DNA of 64,000 nt from Lactifluus volemus (GCA_022376515.1 WTXI01000063.1:62001-126000), one strand, 5' to 3'. Shown: positions 1-11,600, counted from the stretch's first letter. Made by a program: numbers and translations. The notes: generated from the letters alone by a model not told the origin.

Positions 1-693
1 TGTTCTATCCCACCGGCGTTGTGCGTCCCTCTAAACCACTTCCACATATTCATCGTTACTAACAAACTTTCACGAAAAAAGAACCTGTATAACAACATCA
101 CGATTATGTACCCGAATGCGAATATCTGGGTTATTGGCCATTCACTTGGTGGCTCGCTCGCTTCGCTCCTTGGGATCACGTTTGGAGTTCCTGTCGTAAC
201 ATTTGAACCTCCTGGCGAACGCATGGCAGCACAGCGTTTGCACCTTCCGCTCCCTGTATGCTTCTGCAGTTGTATACTTGTATCCTTGCTTACCTCCAGC
301 GCACGTCTCCATGCAGCCTTCGACACACCATATCACTCATGTATGGCACACGGCAGATCCTGTTCCTATGGGGACATGTACGGGCGCACTTTCAACTTGC
401 GGGGTAGCCGGGTACGCGCTGGAGAGCCGATGTCATCTTGGTAACATCATAGAATATGATACGGTCGGGAACCTTTCTTGGTCTGTGCGATTAACCACGC
501 ATCCGATCGCGAAGGTCATCGAACATATACTTTCGAAGCCATGGGCTGCGGCGGAGGAGCAAGGGCTGGAAGTACCGGCAATAAAGAGGCAGGATGATTG
601 CGTAGTGCGTATGGATTTCCTCCTTTCTTCAACAGAATCTTGACCTCGGCGCAGGATTGCTTCCAGTGGGAGTACGGGAACTTTACTTTGTAG
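1..693 (+). CDS. ATG15: ATG15-like vacuolar/autophagic phospholipase, 3' part
   Basis: The window opens inside this gene. After removal of three short introns (about 18-81, 256-316 and 602-654, each GT...AG) the reading frame is open to a TAG at 691-693. The lipase class 3 nucleophile elbow GHSLGG is at about 138-155, preceded by a YPNANIWVI stretch, and followed by conserved ATG15 segments such as THVWHTADPVPMGTCTG, ESRCHLG and YDTVGNLSWSV. It ends in a short DCFQWEYGNFTL tail. Family knowledge: ATG15 is a membrane-anchored vacuolar lipase that breaks down autophagic bodies and intravacuolar vesicles. The N-terminal anchor and substrate-entry half lie upstream of the window. Everything visible looks functional, unlike the related copy at 3.86-5.2 kb. 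Confidence is high for the family; which paralogue it is remains open. Confidence 0.85.
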
Positions 694-1157
694 TTATGCC
701 TTAATCATTCACGCAACTTACTAAAGCGCATTGAACGCATCTCCTAGATAACTTTAACGTGTAGTTTAATTTTTTAATGATAAAATTGACGGAGACTTGG
801 CATTATCCGGCCTATTGAGGCGCAGAGTGTGGACCTCAAAAAGGTAGAGCTTGAACGGTGTCGCCGAGCGTGGCGAGTGAGAAAGCAGCACCGTAACATT
901 TACCTTCGCCACCTTTGCCAGACAGGTAGTCGCCTTAGCTTTCAGTATTTTTAGCATTGCGGCTGTCACTGGTTCAAGTATCTCTGGTTCTTTGTTGAGA
1001 TCTACCTAAATAGGCGTGCGTCCGGTGAGCGACGCTACTAACTACTAGCACCGGGCCAATTCCGTTATCCATATGATGTCACAGAATAATATCAAAAGCA
1101 CATACAGAAAATCCATTTCCACGGGGTACAGTATTATCTGTAGGGTATTTAAATCGA
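694..1157. other. Intergenic, nothing recognised
   Basis: Between the stop of the lipase gene and the end of the ankyrin relic I see only short chance reading frames and no motif. Confidence 0.5.
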
Positions 1158-2130
1158 CTACCGATTACTATGTTCCTCGACTTCAACATCCGATAGAAGT
1201 CGTGCAAGTTTACGATGTCCCCTTTCCAACGCCATTGAAAATGGCGTCTGACCGTTAATATTCCGGGCATTGGTGTCCGCCCCATGGTCAATTAAGAAGC
1301 ATGCCACTCGCGTTGTACTGGCGTGGTGACTTGTTCATTTCGGGAATTGACATGCTCAAATAATGCCCGTACAACCTCGACATTCCATCCTAGCGAAGCT
1401 GTGTGCAACGGTGTGGAGTTGAAGTTTCGGGCATGAATGTCCGCGTCATAGCTCAGTAACAGCTGCACTATTTCGATATTCTTGGATTCCCCTACCCTGT
1501 GTAACGGTGAAGCGTCCTGCTCTGCTCGTCACGGGCATTCGTACCCTTACCTCACGAGGGTGATACCTCCGAAGCTGCATGCAATGGCGTTGAGTTTTGA
1601 TAGTCCCGGGCGTTGATGTCCACTCCAGGCCTCAATAACAGCTGCACTGTTCCGAGATTCCGGAATCATACTGCCCTGTGTAATGGAGAGACGCCCTGCT
1701 TGTCCCGTGCATTCACATCCGCCCGCTCAAACAACAGTTGGACGATTCCGAGACTCTGGTATTGTGATGCAATGTGCAAAGCAGAGGCGCCCTGGCTGTC
1801 AAGGCATCCATGGCTGTACCACAGTCGACAAGTGATTGAGCCATGCGGAGATGTCCCCATCGTGATGCTCCATGCAACCGAGTTGAATCCCAACCGTTCC
1901 AGTGGTATATGTATGCATTGTGGTCCAGAAAGAACTGAGCGATCTCAGTATGACCTCGGGAAACCGCCGCACGCAATGGTGTGAGATGAGTACCACCTCT
2001 TGCATTTGGATCCTGTTGGCATGCGATGATAAGGTGTTTCCACCAGCTTGTGAAAGCCGCAAAGCGCGGCATAGTAGAGGTGGGTCCCTGAAGACTGCGG
2101 AGAGAGGTTCGAAACCGAGGGCTTGCTCGA
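1158..2130 (-). pseudogene. Ankyrin-repeat protein, frame-broken relic
   Basis: Read on the minus strand, the segment encodes a run of at least six ankyrin repeats: an opening THLYYAALCGFHKLVE, then LTPLRAAVSRGHTEIAQFFLDH, WDSTRLHGASRWGHLRMAQSL, GASALHIASQ...IVQLLFERADVNARD, QNSTPLHAASE, NSTPLHTASLGWNVEVVRALF and NGQTPFSMALERGHRKLARLL. The repeat spacing (about 33 residues) and the TPLH and DINARD signatures are clear. The repeats lie in different frames with no plausible splice sites between them (for example near 1800), and an in-frame TGA interrupts the segment near 1665. Ankyrin arrays like this follow kinase, NACHT or F-box domains in many Agaricomycete proteins; here the segment lies directly downstream of FunK1 kinase remains on the same strand, so a kinase-ankyrin ancestor is possible but unproven. 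Confidence 0.7.
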
Positions 2131-2143
2131 GGGTTTGTCTATA

Positions 2144-2735
2144 TCACATATCTATATCTACGCCCTTAGAATGGCCAAGAGCGCATCCGGAGTCTGAAGT
2201 TTTCTCGTGAACGGACTCGACTCTAGGATCCTGTTCTTTCCGTGCAGCCTGCAGGGATGTAGGTTCATTGTTCACATGGAAGTAGAAATCGCGGAAAAGC
2301 GACCTCATATCTTTGATGATATCCTTGCAGGGTGTAACAAATGTCTGACAGCGCGAGGAGGACAGTTGAAATATCGTTAACACATGACAACTTCCCGAGA
2401 CCTCTCGTGGTGACGCCGTTACTGGCCATGAGAGTCAAACACTGTGCGCACGACTCCCTTGAGCGTATCGGTCCAACGACTCCGGTAGCGGCAAACCTGG
2501 TACAAGAGTACCCAGAAGAATGACTCCAGATCATCCGAAACTCGGTGTGGCCATGACCAAGGATCCAATGAACCTGTTATGGATATGAATTGCCACGTTC
2601 CCTGAGCTTCCATTCAGTCCATATGTACACAAGTGAGTGCGCGAATGTCGCCTGGGCTGGTCACAGCCTTCTTTCACCTTTTTCGACAAGTCCCAGTCAA
2701 TCAAGATCCCAGTTCCCTTATCTTATACACATTTA
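2144..2735 (-). pseudogene. FunK1-type fungal protein kinase, C-lobe fragment
   Basis: Minus-strand translation gives GILIDWDLSKKVKEGCDQPR (about 2730-2670), the fungal FunK1 equivalent of the DFG metal-binding segment with DWD. It is followed by GTWQFISI, then VSDDLESFFWVLLYQV (about 2535-2480), the diagnostic FunK1 block, and a tail IIKDMRSLFRDFY near 2300. The pieces lie in different frames; one gap could be a very short intron, others cannot. The catalytic HRDxSxxN loop and the N-lobe are not present in readable form. FunK1 kinases are expanded in mushroom-forming fungi and often decay. I read this as a relic rather than an active kinase. Neighbouring relics (ankyrin repeats, second ATG15 copy) support a degenerating island. 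Confidence 0.65.
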
Positions 2736-2789
2736 GTCCAAGACAGTTGCAAACTCGTATTCCTCGATGCCTAACATGTCCGATGATCG

Positions 2790-3110
2790 TTGGAATATTG
2801 AACAACTACTAATAATGATTCGACGTACCCGCCTCTTCAAGCAACTTTTGTGCAATTGCTTCCTTCTCACCCACCTCAAACTGTGGAATCTCAGACGGAT
2901 TCATGTTTTTATATCCCTTGAATGGTGCGCTTTGTGTGACAAGCATCCAGTGAACACCAGCGACCTCTCCAACTTGTCTGAAGTTACACGAAGGCTTTTA
3001 CTTTGTTGAATATTGCCTCTGTGACAGTAGGACGGTCCATCACAGGGTGTAGTTCTCTGCCCTCCAAACGTGATGCCCACTGGACGCAGTGTCCATATTT
3101 ATACGAAAGC
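2790..3110 (-). other. Possible kinase-related coding fragment
   Basis: Minus-strand reading yields a protein-like stretch, GRELHPVMDRPTVTEAIFNKV followed after a stop and frame change by VGEVAGVHWMLVTQSAPF and EKEAIAQKLLEEAG. It lies immediately upstream of the FunK1 C-lobe in the same orientation and may be its decayed N-terminal part or a second kinase-like relic. I cannot name the family with confidence. Confidence 0.3.
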
Positions 3111-3826
3111 CACCTAGACGATAGTGGCGTGGCGGCGGCTTGTGGAAAGTGGCAGACATGAATGTTTATCTATGATTTTCGGGGACTATCAGATCAATAA
3201 CTATGCCATAGAAGAATGTCGACGCACTGGGAGTAATTGTGTTCAGTGTAAATGGCACAGGGGGGAGAATGGCCGCGTCATCTGGTGGCTTGCGTGACGT
3301 TGCTATACAGATTTGATCCCGGTCACGCATCTGTAGGATGTGGTACAAGATGGTCTGAAACTGCGAGAGTGGTGGATTAATTCGGAATTGGAACTTGAAG
3401 CATAAATGTTCTGGCAGGGTTGAGTGGATGGTGGAGTGGGAAGGAGCGATCAGTCATACCTCATGGACAATACAGCCTCCATTAGATTCGAAATGTGAGT
3501 AATACACATTGCGTGTAACACAAGCGTAACAACGCCGCTCCAAGTACCCACTACTACAAACTATGATCACTGGTCCATGGCCGAAACGATGGAAATTTGT
3601 TCAAAGAGGAGGCGTCTGGGTGGCGTCTAGAGCGCGCTCATGCAGAGACCGACCGCTGCGGCGATGAGACGGCGATAAAGCGCGATGGACCAAACTGCAG
3701 CCTGCAACGAATGCCACCTCACAGTCGGAGGAGAGGTTTAATAAGCGCTCATCTGGCTCGCAGCTTTGGCCAACGTTTACCCTCAAGTTTGCTACCAACA
3801 CCATATCGCTTCCAATCACCTTCACG
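3111..3826. other. Intergenic, no supported gene
   Basis: Only short overlapping frames on both strands. A 60-codon minus frame at 3166-3348 resembles no family I can name. Confidence 0.4.
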
Positions 3827-3859
3827 AGTCTTCTATACCTTCGGTAGGTATAGAAGACT
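3827..3859. repeat. Perfect 14-bp inverted repeat with 5-nt loop
   Basis: The left arm AGTCTTCTATACCT (3827-3840) and the right arm AGGTATAGAAGACT (3846-3859) are exact reverse complements around a TCGGT loop. It sits at the point where homology to the ATG15 coding sequence starts, so it may mark a fold-back rearrangement that cut off the 5' end of that copy. Confidence 0.85.
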
Positions 3860-3861
3860 AT

Positions 3862-5180
3862 TGGGAGTCTGGACATATTCTTTCCACTGACGTCGCTCAA
3901 CGCCCTCAACTAGCCCACCTTCAGATAAAGGTTGACCTTCCATCTGAAGCACATACATGCCGCGACATCATCCGCATAATCTATTTGAAGATTTCCCACT
4001 CACCTCCCTTGTCTAACGGCCTTGCATATCCGCCAGCAGTGTCAATCCCCACCTCATACATGCGCATCCTACGCCCACCTTCGCTTCACGAATTCACGGC
4101 TGCGCGGCACATGTCCAAGCGTGGACAGAACGCCGTCCTGGACTGGGAGGAGGGCCAGGTATCTGGGCCAGATGTGACTCGGAGAGAGACCCTTCTTTTA
4201 CTCGCCAAGATGACTGGTAATTCCTATTACGTCCCTGGATACTGCAAGTGGTACAACTTGACTGGCGAATGGAGGCTTGTGCGCTGCCTCCTCATTCTCT
4301 TCTATTCCACCTGCGTGCCCCGCTTAATTCCTCATGTTACGGGAGCTAGCATGCTCGTGGTGGGAGCCAGATGGCGATGAGTGTCACGGATACGTGTATG
4401 CGACAAAGGACAACAGCTCTGTGGTCTTCACTATCAAGGCAACGTCCGTATTCTTCATTGGCGGTTGTGGACCAACGATAGAGAAGGAAAGTTAAACAAC
4501 AACCTTCTGTTTATTTGTTGCTGCGCTCGTGTCAGCCGGATGTCGTGTGCCGTGGACAGGGCAAGTGTAACCAAGAATGCGTCGAGACTGCTCTGATTGA
4601 AGAGAGCCTATTCTACCCCACTAGAGTTGTGCGTTCTTCTGTACATACTGTACATGTTCATCATCACTGAAAGAGGTTTTTCTTCGGAACAGAACTTGTA
4701 CAAAACATTACGATGATGTACCCGAATACGTTATTGGCCATTCGCTTGGTGGCTCACTTGCTCCTTGGGATTACGTTCGGAGCTTCTGTCGTAACTTTCG
4801 AACCTCCTTGAGAGCGCATGGCAGCACCGCGCTTGTATCTTTCATTTCCAGTACGCCCCTCCCGGTGCGCTGCGTATCCCCACTTACTGCTGTCGTGTCC
4901 GTCCAGCCGTCGACACCCCATATCACGCATGTATGGCACACAGCAGACCCTATTCCTGTGGGAAGATCGTAGAATGCGACAGCCACGAACCTTTCTTGAC
5001 CTGTACGCATAACCACGCATCCGATCGCCACGGTGATCGAATATATACTTTCGAAGCCATGGCCAGCGGAGGAGGAGAAAGGGCTGGAAGTACCGGCAAT
5101 GAAGAAGCAGGGTGGTGCGTAGTGCGTATGGATTTCCTCTTACTTCAACAGAATCTTGACCTCCACGCAGGATTGCTTCC
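3862..5180 (+). pseudogene. Second ATG15-like copy, disrupted
   Basis: The first readable block, DVAQRPQLAHLQIKVDLPSEA, is typical of the ATG15 N-terminal half. It is followed by LRPPSLHEFTAARHM, DWEEGQVSGPDVTRRETLLL, AKMTGNSYYVPGYCKWYNLTG and, in another frame, HGYVYATKDNSSVVFTIK. A further shift near 4490 moves from GPTIEKE to KLNNNLLFICCCARV, and another follows before ECVETALIEESLF. GHSLGG survives at about 4736-4753, but bases are missing just before and after it compared with the first copy. After the HTADPIPVG block about 70 bp are lost relative to copy 1. The copy therefore cannot make a full lipase. It lies in the same orientation as copy 1 about 3 kb away, which points to an old tandem duplication later split by other accessory genes. 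Confidence 0.85.
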
Positions 5181-5280
5181 AGTGCGAATATCGGATAAGA
5201 CACAAGAGTTTCTACTTGGTCGTCCCAGCTGCGACATGACTGTGCGGCCCATCACAACAAGCAGGTTTTTCGAACGCTGA

Positions 5281-5758
5281 GCTGTCTCGGCACATACCAT
5301 GTGAGATTGGATAAATTTAAGTACCACTCAGTTATAAGGATCACAAGGTAGCACAGTGAGCAGTTATCACCTGCTAGATCATAGATTCGAAAGTCCGTCT
5401 AACCTGTTTTTCCCTTGTGCCCCACAGAATTCACCAGAGCGCCACATAGCGTGGATAGTCACATCTCCGAGACTCCTGTCTCAAAAGAGATCCCGATGAC
5501 GCGCATAAGCTGAACAAGGATTCCTGAGCGCTGAGCGCTCAGTCTCGTTTAATGACGTACTAACTTATCACTATCAACATCCACACGATTCCGCTTGCGA
5601 TTCCATCAGATGTCAAAGTTGTGGTGATCAGAGCCATCCATACAACCAGTATGACGATACGGTGTAGATACATGGTTTAGAATGTCTGACCCCTACGTTA
5701 ATTATAGAGTTGATACAGATCCCATGAACACGATAAACCCCCCTCCCCCTGTAGAAAC
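5281..5758. other. Intergenic with a short palindrome
   Basis: No coding signal. A small inverted repeat CTGAGCGC-TGA-GCGCTCAG lies at 5524-5542. Confidence 0.4.
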
Positions 5759-7608
5759 TTATTTCATAGCCTTCTTCATTTGCTGTACATCACATGTTCG
5801 CGTGAGTGAATCCAATGTAAAAGTTCGTGAAGCGCGCATACCTCTTCCATGATATCAAGGTCCGTTGTTTCGATCCGTATGATGGATTTCCCTGTGCTTT
5901 CTCAATCGACTCCATTTGGGCCCATGTACTATTGTCATGCACAAAGTTAATCGAGATACCCTTGCGACCAAAACGTCCCGTTCGACCTATTAATCGTGTC
6001 AAGAGTGGTTGTTTGTTGACATTGTGGAAGCACACGACCGATGCGATGTATATACGTCTCGATATCTGGTCGCGGGTCCCGCCCCCGGCTGTTCCCTCGC
6101 GATCATTCATGAGTGGCAGATCGTAATTCACCACCATGTTGACCTGCAGTACATCTATTCCGCGGGAGATGACGTTTGTCGTAATCAGGACTTTCTCTCG
6201 GCCCTCCCTGAACCCATCGATGATCGCATCGCGCTCGCTACCTTCCTTCGCACCATGGAGCGAAGCGACCTTGTGACCCTCGGCACTCATACGTTGTGCT
6301 ATACGGTCCGCTGTACGTCGTTGTTGGCAGAAGATAATGCTCTGGCCGATGGTAAGGAGGTGATAAAGCGAGACGAGGACGTCGTATTTGTGTTCCTCGC
6401 TCTTGCAGTCCATGTAGAACTGCCTGATCGAGTCGACTGCCAGCTCGTTCCTTTTCAGCTCGATCTTGTTCGCATCCGGCGCGAACTTGGAGGCGAAGTT
6501 GCGTACATGGTCTGGGAAGGTGGCGGAGAAAAGGATAATTTGTGCCTGTCCGTTCCGCGGGAGCATACTATTGCAAGGATTAGATTATGGTTGACGGGAG
6601 GCTATTAACACGCACTTTTTAACGCGTAATGTCTGGTCACCAAGCCCGTCCTTATCCAACATGTTATCTGCTTCGTCGAGAACAAACACCTTCACTTCTG
6701 AGACATCGATGACACGCCGGCGAATGAGGTCTGTCATTGTTCCGGGCGTGCCAACAACGATATGTGCAGTTATGTTGGTCACGTTTCTCGGTAAGTGGTC
6801 CTTGATCGCATACTCGGTTTGCACAGGTGTGAACTTCCCCATCGCGGCAACTACAGACATAATCTGACGTGCGAGTTCGCGTGAAGGAGCAAGGCATAGA
6901 GCCTGTGGCTTATTCTTCGTGAAATCGACTCGCGAGAGCATTGTGAGAACGAAGGCGGCAGTTTTTCCTGTCCCAGACTGGGACTGGCCGATCATGTTTT
7001 GCGGTCTGTGTTCGCGTAAGATGTGTACGGATATGCCGTAGACTCCACTCACGGATCGCGAAGGAGAAGAGGCAGAGCTCTCTCTTGAATCTTAGACGGC
7101 TTGGTGAAGCCCATATCATAGATGCCTTTGAGATGGTCAGGATGTCTGGCGAACGGTAAGCCTTGACACGGGAGAAAGTAGTGAGTTCAACAAACAATCC
7201 AAGCTCCTCAAACGATTTTACGCTATACAATGGGGAGCTCTTGTCCTCTTGCTGCTGTGCTAATGTAACCTAGAAGGCGATTTATAGACCCAGTGTCGGT
7301 AGCCCAGCCGGTGACACCCACATGGACGTCAAAGGTAGATTTGATAAGATCAGTAGCCTCCTTCGAAGGGGCTTCTGTTGAAAAATGAAATTCGTGCTCT
7401 AACATCTCACAAGCCGAAGGTGGGGCGAGAACGTACCGGGTGTGGCATCACTTGGTTTGGCTGTGTCAGAATTGGTTGCACCTGCTAGGGCTAGGTCAAG
7501 AAGGCATGGGGTAATGCTGGTAAGTAGCGCACCAGATGCAGGGGCAGTGTAAAATCCATCCGCATCCTTTTCCATAACTGCAACGGTGGGATGATAGTCG
7601 AGGTACAA
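5759..7608 (-). CDS. DBP5: DEAD-box RNA helicase DBP5 (mRNA export)
   Basis: The DBP5/RAT8/DDX19 helicase remodels mRNPs on the cytoplasmic face of the nuclear pore. Conserved motifs read in order on the minus strand: Q-motif region ([11 protein letters not shown]), motif I SQSGTGKT, Ia PSRELARQ (most DEAD helicases have PTRELA), GTPGT, the DEAD box in [33 protein letters not shown] and [11 protein letters not shown], then the end [14 protein letters not shown] and QMKKAMK. Several introns of about 50 nt restore the DBP5-specific sequence, including [13 protein letters not shown] joined to [13 protein letters not shown]. Near 5890 the frame changes between EKAQG and KSIIRIE with no splice site; restoring one G in a G run would mend it. 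The start is not certain: the N-terminal exon (AKPSDATP) reads upstream to at least 7575-7608, close to the divergent NMN adenylyltransferase gene. Confidence 0.9.
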
Positions 7609-7713
7609 AGCGTACTTGAAACAACAACATCGCGCTCGCGCATTATCTTACCCAAAAATGGGCGTGCTGACTCTATCAAGTCACGGGAGCGAGATCGATC
7701 ATCTCCGAGTCAT

Positions 7714-8577
7714 ATGTTGACCGACACCATCAGCCCCGCCCTCAGCCGTTTGCAAGCAGGAACCACAAAGGTCGAGTTCATATACAAGCCATACACAACC
7801 TGGCCATACCCACGAGATACACCTCACTTCACGACGTCCTCCGAGTCACCCACCGCCACTAGCAGTTCCCCATTTCGCATCGCCGTCCTCGACTCGTCTT
7901 TCAACCCACCGACCCTCGCCCACCGTGCTCTCGCCTTGCTTCCAGCCGCAGCTTCCTCATCAGAGGCACGTCTGCTTCTCCTCAGCGTGCGTAATGCCGA
8001 TAAAATCCCGCGCACGGGCGATGCATCATCAGAGCAACGCATACAGATGATGGTTCGCCTTGCCCGAGAAGTTGACGCTGCTGTCGGGCTGATCGACGCC
8101 CCAGCATTTGTTCACAAAGCACAACGGTTGCGTACCGCGCTCCCTGCTCAAGCCCAGCTCGCTTTTGTGCAGGGCATTGACACGCTCGAACGCTTCTTTG
8201 CATCTCGATATTATGGTGATGGCTCGCCTGAGGCCATGCATGCCGCCCTAAGGCGCTTCTTTACTCCCGATGGCGATGATGCTCGAGTTATCTGCGCTCG
8301 ACGCTCGATAAAGCTTTCTGGCTCCCAGGAGGAATCTATGGCCTTAGTGGCGGCTCAGGGTTGGGTGCAGGCTGGCCGTATAACTATTGTGGACATAGAC
8401 AAAGAACTCCAAACATTCAGCTCCAGTGAAGTTCGAGCGAAAGTACGCGCCAAAGATGATTCTTGGCGCCTGATGGTCCCCAAGGATATCGAGGAGTACA
8501 TCGAGGAACAAAGTTTGTACTTGGATCTGACCTCAGTCACATCCTGTTGTGAATTGGTTGAGAGTCAAAGTCGATGA
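7714..8577 (+). CDS. Nicotinamide/nicotinate mononucleotide adenylyltransferase, POF1-like
   Basis: A single-exon protein of about 287 residues with the nucleotidyltransferase fold. The signature SFNPPTLAHRAL near residue 56 is the nucleotide-binding (F/S)xPxTxxH motif, LLLLSVRNADKIP follows, and the C-terminal SSSEVRAKVR is the second ISSTxxR-type ATP site. The size and the diverged motifs fit the fungal POF1 branch of NMN adenylyltransferases, which make NAD from NMN and ATP, rather than the NMA1/2 branch. The chosen start at 7714 (MLTDTISPALSRL) leaves about 100 bp to the divergent DBP5 gene; an in-frame start at 7591 would run into DBP5 coding sequence, so I disfavour it. Confidence 0.8.
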   Translation: MLTDTISPALSRLQAGTTKVEFIYKPYTTWPYPRDTPHFTTSSESPTATSSSPFRIAVLDSSFNPPTLAHRALALLPAAASSSEARLLLLSVRNADKIPRTGDASSEQRIQMMVRLAREVDAAVGLIDAPAFVHKAQRLRTALPAQAQLAFVQGIDTLERFFASRYYGDGSPEAMHAALRRFFTPDGDDARVICARRSIKLSGSQEESMALVAAQGWVQAGRITIVDIDKELQTFSSSEVRAKVRAKDDSWRLMVPKDIEEYIEEQSLYLDLTSVTSCCELVESQSR

Positions 8578-8695
8578 GAAACTAGCAGTCTATTGTATAC
8601 CACGGTCCTGTGTACAGAGAAAAATAATGCGATACGATGAATATAGGTATACACGTAATGTAATGTACAAGCCAGTCTAAAAATGTTCGAACTCT

Positions 8696-11600
8696 TCATG
8701 TAGAAGCTTGAGCGAAAGCAATGGCGACAGTCTATGAGCCAGCCGGTAAGCACAAGTAACCCCAGCGAACAAGAGAAACGCACATCAGAATGGCTCAAAG
8801 ACAAGTGGATCTTGGAAATCCCCTTCGCTGTTGCTTCAGCCTTGGTCTCACCATGCAGCGTCACCTCGGGAACGCCGACTTCATTTGGAAGAATCTCAAT
8901 CTCCTTCATCGCCGCACCGGCGCCTTTAGAAGAGACACCAAGTGACTTGAATACGGCTTCCTTGCCTACCCAACGCGCGGCGAATGATGCCTGGAAGGAT
9001 GGTTGGGCACGGCAGTACGAGATCTCAGAGTCAGTGAAGTTGCGCGAGATGAATGTCGGATTCTCGGAAGGCACGGAAGAGATTAACTCTAAGAAATGAT
9101 CAGGCACGTGAGCACGAGCGAAAGGCTGAGAAACGCACCTTGGTCGACACCAATCCCAACAACAGATCCGGAGATGTTGAATACCTCTTCGATCGTCTTA
9201 ACGTTCGCAAGGTTTGGCGTCACTTCGGTCGGCTGGTTCTTCTTGAACGTATAACTACCCGTCTTCTCGTCCAGTGAAGCGCGCGCCAGAGAGTTAAGTA
9301 GAACGGGGGTCTCGAGTTCAACTGTGTAGGGAGGTGCCTCCTTGATCTTCACTAACGCATTGGTTGCCATCATCTCCGACATTGCCTTGTATGACTTAAG
9401 ATAGCGCTCCTTGTTTCGGACCTTGTATGACTCGTACACAGACGGTGGCGCAGCGGCGAGTACATAGCGGGGATGTACAACGAGAGCAGTTCCACCGACC
9501 TGGCCAAAGCCAAATGACGACTAAAAGAGTATAAATATCCCCTCTAATTTGACAAGACGATGAGCTTACCATGACACCAGCCGCAATACCATCAGTTTGT
9601 ATAGTCTTCGAAGGGAACATGAGCAGCGAGTGTTGCTGGAAGAGGGCATCGACGTTGTCGGCGTTGCGATTGCCAGGAATTGTCCCGCTCGCAATTGACT
9701 GAAGAAGACCTGCCATCTGCCAGGCTGCAGCGCCACCTTTCGAGTGGCCAACCAGACTCTTCTGTGCCATGATGGGAACGGCATTGCCGGTACTACGGTC
9801 GAGTGTCTTCAATATAGTATTCCACATATATGTCTCATTCTTCTCGTTCGCTTGCGTGCTGGTACCGTGGATAGAAAGAACGCCAACGTCGTCTGCCGTA
9901 AGACCCCACACAGCGAGTGCACGGCGGAGAGGAGCAATGCGAGGATCAGCACCTTCGGAATTCTGCATGAGCATGCCATAGGTGGCGAGCACATCTTTTT
10001 CCTGACGGTAGGCCTCGGCCTCGAGGTCGGCAATGCGGCTGGCGAAGAAATCAGTATCAACGGCTTCACCCTTGGTCTTGCGGAGCTCCACTTCCTCTTT
10101 GAGTTGTTCTTGTTCAAAGGCGAGCCAGTCTCCGATCTGCTTGCGGCGGAAAGAAATCTGACGAGCACGGTAACCAATGTCGAGGACAGGAGAAGGGTGT
10201 TTAGAGTGGACTTCGCGCGCAATGCTAAGCGCGCCGCGACCCGGGGCGGGGATAGAGCGACCAGCTTTGTCACTGCAAAGCAATTGGGAACAACCAATCA
10301 GTAAGAGGAGGATAACTTACGTCGACGTGGAAGTGAAGGCGAGGATGCCACGAATTGGGCAACCAAGCTCCAGAGCGGTCTTGGCCGACATAACTATGTG
10401 TACGCCAACACCTTGAGACTCCATGAACTGCAACCCATTCGATTAGCAAATGATATTCCAGCAACGATGAAAACCCACCCCTGCGCGAGTCGTTGTAGTT
10501 GGCCGCGACATCTCCGTAGGCTCACGGCCCATCGCGAGCTCGGTCTCCGAGTTGCTAGTGGCCTTCATGTTGCCGAACTCGTAGGAGCCTTCCTCACAGA
10601 GATCGTCAAAGCCACCAGCCACCATGACCTTCGCCTTTCCAGACAGAATGGTGTCAGCAGCGATCTCCATGGACTGAAGAGCAGTCGCACTGCGAAAATG
10701 TTCAGTAAGTTGTTGATCAGATCGATCACGCTGCGCACCAAGCGCCAACTGGAATCTTGACCGGTCCGCTTGAAGACATTAATAGTAGATTGATCCACCC
10801 AGCAGTGGTGTTGATGAAACTGTCCAACACTATATTAGAAATGTCCAGTGGAGGAAAAGGAGCACCCACGTCTCTTGCATGATGTCGCTCTGGACTTCCT
10901 TCTCATCACGGCGTTCTTTGAACATCTGGGCCAAACTATGCATGCCCCCCATACCGGAGCCCAGGCAGGTTCCGACCTCAGAAGGGTGGACGTGTTGATA
11001 AAGTTCATACGGGTCAGTGATACCAGCATGATTGAGAGCCTCAGCAGTGGCCACGAGTGACCAGAGTGAAACACGGTCAGTGCGTGCGATAATGTCTTCG
11101 GGAATGCCGTAGCGTGTAGCGTTCCACCCGGTGGGGAGTTGGCCAGCGACGAGTCGATTGTAGGAAATCGCCTTCGGGATATAGACGCGAGCGCCCTTCT
11201 TCAGTTTAACGAACCATTGGCCACCCTCACCTGCCCAGATGTCACAGTTATCGCCATGCTCCTTCTTGAATCTTTCGGCGTCCGAATCAGTGACCTCGAG
11301 CGGCTCTAGGTCATGATGAGTTCGACTTCCGAGTTGAAGATCTTGTGCTTGGGATCGTAACCACGGAACAGTTCGGGTTCTGGTGTAACTGTCAGAAATG
11401 TAAGAGCTGGCATGTAAATTGGCTCACCGATAAAGCGCACGCCAGCATGGTTCATAATTTCTTTCTCGTATCTGCCCCGGACGTCCTTGTCGTCGACAGG
11501 TTCTCCCGTCTTCGCGTCAACCCAACCAACGTGGAGGGTGCCATCTTTGAGACGTCCGTCGAAATGCTTGATATACCCCATCACCCACGCCATCTCAATA

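Noticed and set aside
6009..6608. Plus-strand 199-codon frame over DBP5
   Set aside because: Antisense of helicase motifs IV-V; no independent evidence.
7591..7713. Upstream in-frame start for the NMN adenylyltransferase
   Set aside because: It would overlap the DBP5 coding region and adds no conserved sequence; the ATG at 7714 is better placed.
9744..10304. Long plus-strand frame opposite FAS
   Set aside because: It is the antisense shadow of the ketosynthase coding sequence; no family signature.
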